DNA from: Azolla caroliniana | Lineage: Eukaryota; Polypodiophyta | Length of the DNA stretch: 64,000 nucleotides | Assembly: GCA_043228905.1 (NCBI GenBank) | Contig: JBHGNT010000005.1 | Span: 3,968,001-4,032,000, forward strand | Reading direction: 5' to 3' | In this document: piece by piece, positions 50,086 through 60,954 of the stretch | Layout: each line of letters opens with the position of its first letter | Position numbering within the stretch: position 1 is the first letter of the stretch | The notes under the pieces: model-generated | Databases searched by the model: none | What the model saw: the letters and a program-made list of their open reading frames with translations, nothing else | Told to the model about the DNA's origin: nothing | Made by a program: the position numbers and the translations under genes

Positions 50086-53000
50086 ATGACACACGAAGAT
50101 GAAGAAAAACTGCAGAGATTTATACTCTGGCTTCAGGTAAATCTCACTTTCTTCCATATGGTGTGTATGTGTTTTCTGTTGATATACTCTTCTAGTGTTG
50201 TTTTTGTCAAGACTTTCCTTTCATGTGAGATATACATATTTTTTGAATAAATTCTCGCTAATCAGTGATATGAAAATTCTTTTGCTAATCGTGGTGTTAA
50301 TATGGTACTGCAAATTATCATATTTTGTTTATATTAAGAAGCAGAATGAACTTAAGTTTTGATGTAAACAAAAAGGAAAAATGGTAATCGATGTGTTGTG
50401 GCAATACTTCAAGGAATTCTTTTTTCTAGTATTGGGTGAAGTGGCCAGAAAACATTTCTAGGGGTTTTAAGTTAGACATAATGGAAAGTGACCCATGATG
50501 ATTTGAGGAAAATTTGAAATAGAAAAATTCTATTCAATGTAGCGATTGTTCAGTAAAAATGCAAATGCTCGGATTATCTAGCAATAGGTTGAATGGATTT
50601 TTTGTTCTTGAAATGCTTGGAAGTTGTTTGAAAATACCAGCAAATTCTTGGAAACTAGAATAATAAGAATATCTATATTTCAATGAATTATTTCTAGTCA
50701 TGGTCTGCGTAATTTCTCATGCTTATAGGAAAATATCTGGAATTTCGAGGAATTTAGAATAAGTAACATATATTGATATTGGAGTTTGTTCTCTTTTATA
50801 AAAATGTCTTGTGGATACATTCAAAAAATTCATGGGCCTTTGATGAATGAGACCACCATTAACTGGAAACTGTTGAAGGGTAGAAAAAGCTACATTGTGG
50901 ATAAGAGTTGAAATGTTGATGTCTGGTGATATTCAAAGAGCAAAGCTACCCTATTAGAAAAGACTGTATTGTGTTCTTGGATTCTGTTTTTTAACTACCG
51001 ATGCTAGAAACTTTTTTCATGCTTAACGTAATGTGATTTGAGCAAAAAATAAGTAAACAAGCATTAGAATTTGTTCCAAGGACTACAACTATTATATAAT
51101 ATAGTCTTATTGTTTGGCTTACTTGATGACAAGTTTATGGATGACATATGTGTAGAGTTCTTATATGCAATAGCTGATTGTGTACAGACAAATGGAGTAC
51201 AATTAGAGGTTTCGAGTATAAAGCATTCACATGGAAAATCCATAGGTCTTGGTGTTTTCTCATTGTATGACAATGGTCCAGGTAATTCATTGCACTTAGA
51301 CTATTGGACTGTCTTAACTCATTGTGAGGACTCAGGAGTATGGGAGACATAAACTCGTGGTTTAACTTAATTCTTGGTTGATGAATATGGAAGTTCGATT
51401 TTTATGCTGATTTATTTGGTCTGGGAGCATCATCATGCATCTGGATTGTTTCTGATGAAAGGCTTAGGAAAAATGGATTCTTTTCCTCACGACGGAAAGA
51501 AATATATTGTATAGGAAATGCATATAAGAAATATACTATTGGGATAAAGTAAAAAAGGCAGACAAGGATATTTGTTTTCACCAAATGCAAAAATTGCAAC
51601 AAGATCATCAAACTGAAATTGCTGATGCGTTGAACAGGTGTGCTTATGGTTACACCACTTACCCTAGCAATCACACCGATGAGCGTACTACAGAATCCAG
51701 ATTTTGGGGAAGCATATGGAAAATTGTTTGAAGAAGGAGAAGTGGATGATAGGCTGCTGGTGATCCTTTTCTTAATGGTGGAACGTCTTCGTGGTTCATG
51801 TTCTGTTTGGGCACCGTATTCCACTATGCCTTGCAAAGAAATGTATTTCTGTATATTATGTTGTAAAGATGGAATTCATTCCTTCCTCACATGTTATTCA
51901 GGTATTTTGATGTGCTACCAACCTCGTTTGGTACACCACTTTGGTTTACAGAGAAAGAGATCCAAGAGCTTAAGGGGACTAATCTTTTTAATGCTACAAA
52001 GATTCAGGTATCCATTGTCTCTATCCTAAATATCCCCATAACAATAATCAATATGTGGTCGAAGGGGATCAAAATTATTCTCTGGAACTAACTTGTAATG
52101 GTCGTTCTTAAATTTAATTAAAAAATATGGAGCCACATCAATGTTCGAATGGAAGCTCAATGGAGTTGTAATTTGCGTCTATTCCTTATATTCGGCAACC
52201 AAGTAGTAACATGAATCTTATCAAAATCTAGAAGCAGAGATTATGTGCTACAGTCCCATAGATCAATTTATTGAGGAAATGATTTATTTTGGAAAATATG
52301 ATGTAAAGGGACAGCATACTTTAAAGTCCAGGCTAAAGATAAAGATACTGACAATGATTTTTTTGGATTAGGGCTACTAGGGCTACTAGGGCTACTAGGG
52401 CTAAACATGCACTAGATTTCAAGATGAGGAAATGGTAGGGAAAAGATAAGTGATTTCAATAACTTGCAATAGATCAAAAGAATCAATTCTAACAAGATTC
52501 AAATGTCTCTCTCATGATTGCATTATAGTCTACAAATTCTACAAATAAAATAGAACAATGGATATGGATCTCGTTTTGTTGCAGTCTGTTTTGGGAAATT
52601 AGGGCATGAATGGCAAAAAACGTTATTTGCTACTGGATGACAGAATGGAAAACCATTCTGTTAAAAGATGCTGATGTAGGGTACAAGGATCAAACCATTT
52701 CACTAAATCCCTTCGTTTGATATGACATATCCTTTTGGCTTTCAGTATGAGGGTGTGGGGACTCAGGATGATCTCCAGCATTAATACTTGTTTCACAAGC
52801 CTATAGGCTTGTGAAGTTGCCTCCATATAAGTACTTTTGAAGAAAACCTATTAAATTAGCCATGCAAAATTCCAGCTTTATAAGAATAATATGCCTTTTC
52901 AGTGTTGCCTCATAAGAGACACCGAGAAGAAGATGAGTGCTTCTATCTGATGATTATTTGGGGGATGGACATTCAGCCCAGATGAATATGGACACCAGGT

Positions 53001-56000
53001 AGTAGCCAAAGTCACAATGTGCTAATAACCAAAGCGACATGATGCAGAGCTCTTCTGTTTGCCTCATTGCCATGCACTGTATATGGCAGTGAAAATGTTC
53101 TACCATATCCAGTCTATTTGTTTAGTATTTAAAAAACTTGTAATGGATATCCAAGCTTCAAAGATAATAAAGTGGGTGTGCTGCTATGTGAATACATTGG
53201 CTGGTTTCTGTGGTGCTTCTAATATGCTCAGTATGTACATATTTCTCTTTTTTTCTTAGTTTCTTGTGATGTTGTAGCTCAGGAATTTAATGACACACTT
53301 CGAAGAGAAGGCGAAACCTTTTGCTCGTCAGCTTCTTTTGTCATTAGGTGTTGTAGAAAGGTCATCTTACCTCTTTAGGTTTCTAAACCCAGTGTCATTC
53401 ATGCTTCTTTATCTCTCATTTAGCACAATTGTTTTAGAAACCTAACATTTTCTTGTTTTTGTGCTGTGCACAGGGAGATAGAGTTCCAGGAATTTTTATG
53501 GTATAGTGGGTTCTCAGATTTGTAATTATTGTCATTTTATGTTGAGACTGGTTCATTGGATGCAGGCAGTTTTCCCAATACAAAATAACATAATTTAGGC
53601 AACTCTCGAGTGGGCTAGACTTCTGAAACATTTAATTGTTGGAACTGTGCAGGGCTAATAGCATCTTTTGGACACGGGCGCTCAATATTCCATGTCCTCA
53701 TTCATTTGTCTTTCCCAAGCAGATTGAAGAGGTATCATACTATCATGTATCTAAAAGGAAACTTAAGATGTACCTTTACATTATACCTTCCAAATTGATG
53801 CCTATGAGATATCGACAGTAATTGCATTAATTTTTTTCTGCTCAGGATCTCATGATTCTCAACTCTGATCTGGAATCTAAAACTCAAAATGAGAGAGAGC
53901 CTTCAAATTGTAACAGTCAGGGAGAGGCAACCCCAGGGGAACTTGAAACTGTGTGGGTTGAGGGGTTAGTTCCTGGTATCGACTTTTGCAACCATGGTAA
54001 CAGCTAGTCCTGAATCTGTTTTTCATAGTTCAGGATTGCTTATTCATTTTTGCAGCCACAACAAAATGTTTCTTATTTAGTATAAAAAATTTGTGCACTT
54101 GTTTTGAACCCTATGCCACAAATGAAATGGCTGCACAATAAAGCTATCCATATCACCATTCTACCAAGGCATTGTACAGTCTGAAATGAAATGAGGTTTT
54201 CCAGAACCTCGTGAAGCAGTATGGCAAGAATACTGTGTTTGCTATCCTGAGAAAGAAAACGCTTATTAAAGAACTTACAGTGGCCATTGAATATGCAGAA
54301 AAACCCTCATTAAAGAAATGATGCAAATTAATTGAACGGGGAGTGAGATTACTTGAAATGATGAAACATGCTGTCTCTGGAGATTTATGACTTAACCTGA
54401 AAAGCACTGGTAAAGGAGAACCTTTTGTTCTGCCCCCCCCGTCCCCCCAAAAAAAAAACAGAAAAGAGAAAACGACATCAAAATGATAGATTGTTGTAAC
54501 CTATGCATTAAATTTCACTAGTTGAAGTCAATTCAATGATGCCTTCCTTTTGACAGGTTTGTTAACTGTGCATGAGCGTTTCATCTTGTAAAATAGCACC
54601 TATTCTGGGCGAGCTTGTAAATTTTCTACTTATGAAAAAAAGGGTTTTAATGAGTAATCTAACACTGTTAATAATGAGATTGCAGCACCAAAAGGCCTAG
54701 CACATTGGGAAGTTGATGGTTTGAAGGGATGTGTCAGTGGAATTCCTAATTCAATGTATTTGACTACAGGTTTGTGATTTCAGCGATACTACCTTCAGGA
54801 CTAGTGAACTTTTATATCAGGTTCTTATTTCAGAAACATCACATCTATTTTTTTTAAAGATGCCTATCATTCATTATTTGCTTACTTTATGGACAGAGCT
54901 ACATCTTGCTGCAGATGATGAGATATTCATTAGCTATGGCAACAAAGGAAATGAGGTCGGCCATGTGATTTTCATTCAATATAGCTGTAAATTGTTTCAA
55001 TGAATATATCTCTATGTTTGCAGATATACATGCATACATGCATAATAATAGATATTTCGGACAATAATTTCCCTCTGGTTTGTTGTGTGGTGATGTAAAA
55101 GGTCTTGGAGGAATCTTATTGACTTTAGAATTAATTTTTCAGGAACTTCTTTTTCTCTATGGCTTTGTCCTTGAGAATAATCCAGATGACTATGTTATGG
55201 TAATCTATGTTTGCATTCTATGCATTTATCTTCTACTGCCATATCTTTAGAGAGAGCTTGTGAAATCTGCAGGTACATTTTCCTAAAGAAGCTCTTGATC
55301 AGGATCCTTGCAGTGAAGCCAAAATACAGCTGATTCATGAACAAGTAACACACACATCATTTTTATATTTCTAGCATTTGTAGGAGTTTAAATAGCTCCG
55401 ATACAGAGTTTGATGCTGTCCATATGAAAATAAGTAGGTAAAAGCTGGGTAAATAAGGTCATAACCAACAATGTTTGCTCTTGGGTGTAGGTAGTTTTTT
55501 TAGCTATTAGATTTCCTCTACCTTGGATGACAATTGTATGCCCGTATTATTGTTGTCTTCTTACATAAGCCACTTGGGATGCCAAAGACATAGTTCTTGA
55601 GTTTCCATGTATAATCCACAGCAAAGTTATGAACTCCATCACAAAAGAGGACCCATAATTGCATCGTCAGGTCACTTTAGGCCAGTCAAGCATTATTCTT
55701 GTGTTCTCCACATTCTGACAGCGCCAATGCAGAAGTGGGCTAGAGAACAAAGGAGCCAATATGTCCTTGATACCTGATTATGGGCTATCAGATCCTGTTA
55801 CATGACCTTTCATGTGGTGTTTGTGTTTGTGTGTGTAGGGATCCCTATACCAGAAGGGAGATCTTGTCCATTTCCTGGTTTGATACTTGCAACTAGCAAT
55901 GGGCATGGTTCGGTTAAGTTTCAAGGCAAAGAAACCGTACCAAACCGTTTATATAAAACAAAAACCAAACCGAACTGTTTATGAACTCTCAAGTATTTAA

Positions 56001-56616
56001 ACCAAACCATTTAAGAAAAAGTAAACCAAACGATTTAAAACCAAACCGTTTAGGGAAAAGTTGAAACCAAACTGAACCATTTAATAAAAAATTTAAACCC
56101 AACTATTTAATAAAAAATATAAACCCAACCATTTAAGTCAAACTAATTAAATATTTAAATAAGCAAAAGTACATTAAATTAAATAAAAATTGAAGTTAAA
56201 TTTATTAAATCAATAAAAGAAACTTTAATTGAACCATTAAATTAAATAAACATTTAAGTTAAATTAATTAAATCAATTAAAAACCATTAAATTAATAAAC
56301 TATTAAGGTAAAAGAAAAAGTTAACCAAAAACCTATAAACCTTTAAACCAAACCTATAAACCTATAAACCTGAGTTTGAGAATCGAACCAAACTGAAACC
56401 GAACCGTTTATCAAAAATCCAAACCAAACCAAACCATTAATTTTTTTGGAACCAATAAACCGTGAAACCATAACTTAACGGGTCGGATCGGTTCGAGCCG
56501 AAACCATGCCCATTGCTACTTGCAACCTTGTGGAGTGCCTTTGATGTTTAGACAATGGTCATGTGATTGTATTTTTGGTGTCATGTTATAACGTAATACC
56601 ATTTATGAAGAGAGAC

Positions 56617-56693
<77 letters not shown>

Positions 56694-57480
56694 TCATAGA
56701 TATTTATTGCTTGTTTTATTAAGAACTTGACATTACGATGGCTACTTCCGGGTTCTTTATTACAAAGTGGGTTTTATAGCAAGGAATCTATCTCTCAACC
56801 AAATACTTTGGAATGTGATAATCCTGCTTCTTGTACAAGCTATAGCTGGAGTGGAAATCGTAAGCCACCATCATTCTTGAAACAGTTTGTTTTTCCCGAG
56901 GATATGATTGCAGCCCTTCGTATTGTTGCGATGAAAGAAGATGAACTGCAGACTGTTGTTTCCATGTTGGAGGAGGTACTTTATTCTGATATGAATCTAA
57001 AATGCAATATATGAAGAATTCCAGTCCCAAGACGGGCATCATTCTCAAAGTAGTTGTGAATTTAATCTATTTGGGGGGTTTCTCTTCTAAGAAATACGTG
57101 ATTAGTCTATAGGAAAAATGCCATCTAGTAGTGTCTTTATTATAACTAAATTTATGGTACATGTAGTTATCACAGACTGGGATGCAAAAGACACCATCTG
57201 GTGATGATATAAGAGCTGCTGTGTGGGAGGTGTGTGGAAATGTGGATGCCTTGCAGCTTCTAACAGATCTGATCTCATCCAGGTAACATTACAAACATAT
57301 ATGCTGTCTTTCTCTGATTCAAAATTTAATGACTCCACCGCATGTGCACTTATGTATTGAAAAGATTGATGGAGCTTGAGGAAGGTACTGGTTCTGAAGA
57401 GTCCGACAAGAGGTTGCTCTCGAGGTATATACTTCCAGCCATCGTTGGAAGTGTCAAAATACTTCTATTTTTTGAGTCAT

Positions 57481-57521
<41 letters not shown>

Positions 57522-57709
57522 GCGATCACGTCCATTGGTTGTGCAGGGGTGATGATAGTCCAGACTTGATGATGACACAAAATGTGAGATCTTGTGTAAT
57601 ATATCGACTCGGGCAAAAGTCACTTACAAAGAAGTTCCTCAAAGAAGCAGAACATTTACTTGAACTGAGTATATTAGAAGAGCAGGCTGGAACCAAGAAA
57701 AGCAGCTGA
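50086..57709 (+). CDS. SET-domain lysine methyltransferase, Rubisco-LSMT-like
   Basis: Sixteen exons in consistent phase (50086-50136, 51188-51281, 51638-51815, 51902-52007, 53278-53360, 53474-53500, 53653-53731, 53846-53996, 54686-54769, 54897-54955, 55143-55199, 55273-55344, 56724-56975, 57176-57282, 57365-57424, 57547-57709) give 540 aa. The content follows the plant family of Arabidopsis At1g24610, recalled from memory: TPLTLAITPMSVLQ, GEVDDRLLVILFL, RALNIPCPHSFVFP, then the SET motifs GIDFCNH (252-256) and ISYGNKGNEELLFLYGF (296 onward), and a C-terminal Rubisco-LSMT substrate-binding domain (FVFPEDMIAALRIVAMKEDE). Both SET signature motifs are intact, so S-adenosylmethionine-dependent lysine methylation is likely; the substrate is unknown. 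The protein starts directly before the SET fold (EEKLQRFILWLQ) and shows no transit peptide, so cytosol or nucleus is more likely than chloroplast. Intron 12 carries a MITE and a long GA tract. Confidence 0.93.
52371..52402. repeat. 9-bp tandem repeat in SET-gene intron 4
   Basis: GGGCTACTA is repeated three times and followed by a partial copy. A short minisatellite in an intron, with no further meaning visible. Confidence 0.9.
55894..56518. mobile_element. hAT-type MITE with 8-bp target-site duplication
   Basis: The 625-bp element starts TAGCAATGGGCATGGTT and ends with its exact reverse complement; the inverted repeat continues with one extra base (CGG against TCGG). It is flanked by CTTGCAAC on both sides (55886-55893 and 56519-56526), a perfect 8-bp target-site duplication. 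An 8-bp duplication with TAG-type termini is the hAT superfamily signature. There is no coding capacity: the interior is a degenerate array of AAACCAAACCATTTAA-like units and AT-rich sequence, so it must have been moved by a transposase from elsewhere. It makes up nearly half of SET-gene intron 12. Confidence 0.92.
56620..56689 (+). repeat. 70-bp GA microsatellite near a splice acceptor
   Basis: An uninterrupted AG repeat ends 34 nt before the acceptor (AG at 56722-56723) of SET-gene exon 13. It is purine on the coding strand, the opposite of a polypyrimidine tract. Confidence 0.95.
57482..57519 (+). repeat. TC microsatellite upstream of the last splice acceptor
   Basis: A TC repeat of about 38 nt fills the middle of the short last intron of the SET gene (57425-57546) and ends about 27 nt before the acceptor. 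Confidence 0.95.
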
Positions 57710-59018
57710 GTTTGAAAACAAAAGATGTATATTTATATATACCTTGCAAGATTAGAGAGACATAGTTTACAGTTATTTACAATACTCCCCTATTATTTCA
57801 GCCTTAATACGTGGTGAAAGCGAGCAGATGCTCAGCTATTTATTTATTGCTTGTATTTGCAAGCATTTTCCTGGCAATTACTACTTTATTTCTTACACTC
57901 ACACATAATTGGGCGTGATAAATGGCTAGAACGTGAAGGTTTGGCTACATGCTTTTCAGTTATTTTATAGCTAGCTCCTAGGTAGGTCAAATGCTATTCT
58001 TTATATTCTGAACTCATGATTTACGGGTTTTTTTTTCTTTGAATTTGTTGTTTCTTCCATGAAGACACCCTACTTAGCTTGTGATGCTCAATATCAATGA
58101 GGGCATTTTAGGTTGACTTTATAGTGATTCGAACTGTCAACAGGTTCTTTTCTGTGCATATATATTTGGGCATCTAAGCCTCTCCAGAGTTATATCTTAC
58201 ATTTCTCTATGTTTGTTGCCAGTGTAAGGTAGTATTTGTCAGTGTTGGCATGCAAGTGAATGAAGGGCTGGGAATTAAAAACCCTTTACATCTCATGGAT
58301 GGTTTATCCTGAGGTAGTACATGCATGTTATCATAAGTGACTCCAGTGGAAGCGCTTGCAATCTTGAAAGGATTCATGTCTTGTGTTGCTAAGAGCTCAA
58401 TGATACAAGATGAATCATATTGGTTTAAACCATAAGTCATAATTGTCAATCTGATCCATGATGATGATCATAAAATTGCGATAATGTATGGCTGAGCATG
58501 TTTTTTGTGGCGTAAGGCTAGCAAGATGCATATTTGCACTACGATCTTGCATATAATAGGAGATTATTATCATCTCCTTCTAAATATTGGAATGATGTCT
58601 GGAATACATTAAATAATTATCAACAACTTTTAGACTCTAGTTGTTGTGTTGTGATGTTTGATAGATTAGTGTGTACAAAGTTGGATTGATCAAAAGATAT
58701 TTGAAAACTCTTGTTTTTCGCCATTGAAAGGCATTGGCCTGACTGTGAGAACCATTGAATGGCACTGTTCCTTTCATTTAGTTTTCAAATTTCATCGTCA
58801 TGCATGGTATTTAATTTGTTATCTTTCAAAGTGTTAACAACTTTGGTGGTTGCTAGGTTTACATGGTAAAATTTGCATGTAACAATATTTCAAGCATAGG
58901 TGATATGTTTGAGTTCACCATATTTGATGACAAAACCATAATGGTCAAATGCCCTCTTGATAAAGAAATGAAACCACCCCATCCATTATCTCATTCAATG
59001 CTAAGGCTTTGTATCCAT

Positions 59019-59055
<37 letters not shown>
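57710..59055. other. SET-gene 3' UTR and spacer
   Basis: The 3' UTR of the SET gene should occupy the first few hundred bases. No other gene is supported. A GA microsatellite is at 59022-59056. Confidence 0.5.
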
Positions 59056-59058
<3 letters not shown>

Positions 59059-59226
59059 TGGTAAGGTTGCCCAATAGAGACAAGGAGGTCATGGGTTCAA
59101 CCCTACATTCAACAATGGCATCCAGTGAGTTAAGAGATATGTATGAAGTATATAATAGAGAGGTGAGAAAAATTGGGTTTTGAACCCAAGACATAGTGCT
59201 TGTGGTGTAACAACTTACCGAGAGAG
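59056..59226. mobile_element. Possible inverted pair of tRNA-like SINE pieces
   Basis: The left part (59056-59104) reads GGTTGGTAAGGTTGCCC, then GGTCATGGGTTCAACCC. The spacing resembles the A box and B box of tRNA-derived promoters. The reverse complement of the right part (59174-59226) reads CGGTAAGTTG, then GTCTTGGGTTCAAAACCC, the same two blocks in the same order. So two related units face each other over about 70 bp. No intact tRNA fold is evident. The identity is modest, so this is a tentative call. Confidence 0.35.
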
Positions 59227-59429
59227 ATTTTTCGGCAATTAGGGTATCCATTGGGAATGAATGTTACGAATGGTTAATTGATTGGATGGATGTCTAATAA
59301 CTTAAGGGATAAGTTCATGTATTGGAAGTCATACTCTTTGGCCATTTCATGTACGCATGAAGGTTGACAATGTATTATGGAACACATGATATTATATTAC
59401 TTGCCATGGGCAAAGAAGGTTTCACATGC

Positions 59430-60380
59430 TATTTTGTAACCTCTTCAATATTTGTTGTGGAGGAAGAGGGATATGATGAGAATCACATGGGTTGCATGGA
59501 ATCATCTAGCAACCCCTAAACGCTTGGGGGAGTTGAAATATTTGTTGGTCTTATCTATCAATATGATGGTTCATAGGTTTTCATTATTGCAAGACGTGTT
59601 TAGACTCACAAGTTACAACTGTAGATATCTATTGTTCAATATTTCATTGAGAACAAGGGTTTAACACATGGGGGAACAACAATTAAGGCTTCACAATGGC
59701 AATTAATGAATGGATGTATTTCGCTTAGGATTCCTTGCTCTTCATGTGTTCAACACTTGGTTGTCTCGTGGCAAGAAGCTTTTTCGTTATTTATATAGAA
59801 ACCATCATCTAGTAGAGAACATTGTAATTATTTGCAAAAAGAGTTATGTGTGTATTATTAGTTATTATGTTGGCATAGAAAGGAGAGATTACACTTTCAA
59901 TTAAATGCTTGTTTCGTTTGGGGGTCAAAAAGGTGGGAGATATAGTTGAGGCTCCATCTAAAAGAATTTTGGAGTTTGTTAAAGCATGGATTGATTGGTA
60001 TTTACAAGGTCAAACACTATTTTTTAGGAGTGAGTACTAATATCTTGTATCATTGATTCATTGGCTCTTGTCGATGGCCATCATCTAATGCTAACACAAG
60101 AATGGAAAATACATCCCTCTAATCATGGATGGTGGCTGATCTTAAAACGTAGTTGACATTCTAAATTGCTACTTGTAGCGAAGGCAGTCATTTGGCGAGT
60201 TTTGATTGGGGGTTTGCCAGTGGGATTAGTTCTAAAGCAACGTGGACTAGCAGTGGGGCAATTACTTCTTTTGCATCGTTCAAGTGGAAGATAGTACATC
60301 ATCATTTCATACAATGTCCGATTGCTTGTCAGATTAGGAGTTACATTTCCTCAAATTTGGCAAGTTTTGTCGTGAAGTTA
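59430..60380 (+). mobile_element. Decayed LINE reverse-transcriptase C-terminus
   Basis: Two blocks on the plus strand resemble the region after the reverse transcriptase of plant LINEs: MMRITWVAWNHLATPKRLG (near 59475), and from about 60180 a zf-RVT-like block read across frames as VIWRVLIGGLPVG, then KQRGL, then HHHFIQCPIACQI. Several stops and frameshifts separate them and the expected zinc-binding cysteines are largely lost. An old, dead copy; its ends cannot be placed. Confidence 0.6.
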
Positions 60381-60756
60381 TTCGACCTTAAGATAGTGGG
60401 TATGTGCACAATTCGCACAAACGTGATCCCAAAATCCGAGATGGAGATCGTTTTTCTATTTCCGAGGGATTAGGGATCGGGTAACAATTGGGATATGGGC
60501 AATGCCTGTGGAATTGTTGATGGCAGGCATAAGAGTCAAAAAAGGCATGTATACGAAAGTTGAAAGGAGTACTAATGTGGCAAATGTCCGCATAGTTATT
60601 CCCAAAGGCCATGGCCATGGCCAAGGCCAAGGGGATGAATGAATGAATGAATGAAGAAGGTTTTTTATGGGTCCAGTAAAATCTTGCCTTTGCGTACTAA
60701 TGGAGAAAGAAAAGAGAAGAGAAGAGAAAGGAGTACATACATACATATAAATGCCA

Positions 60757-60792
<36 letters not shown>

Positions 60793-60954
60793 GTGGGAGA
60801 GACAGGAACACACCTCAGAGAGGACCTTCCGCAGGAGAGAAGGATATTGCGAATTGTGAAACACAGAGGATTCTTTCTATTTGCAGAGACCAGAGACCAG
60901 AGACCAGAGACCAGAGACCAGAGAACAGAGACAGAAACAGAGGGTGTGGTCTCC
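60381..60954 (+). promoter_or_regulatory. Promoter and leader region of the WBP2-like gene
   Basis: It contains GGCCATGGCC and CCAAGGCCAAGG repeats (about 60608-60632), a GAAT tetramer run (about 60635-60655), a GA tract (60761-60790) and six tandem CAGAGAC-type heptamers (60884-60925) ending 29 nt before the ATG at 60955. The heptamers are almost certainly in the 5' UTR. GA tracts in plant promoters can bind BBR/BPC GAGA factors; whether they do here is inference. Confidence 0.55.

Noticed and set aside
49865-50089. 74-codon frame just before the SET-gene start as an upstream exon
   Set aside because: It overlaps the SET start in another frame and no splice path gives a conserved N-terminus; the family begins close to the ATG at 50086.
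59090-59106. Functional tRNA gene suggested by a GGTTCAACCC box
   Set aside because: No acceptor stem or anticodon arm can be folded around it; it fits a SINE-like relic better.
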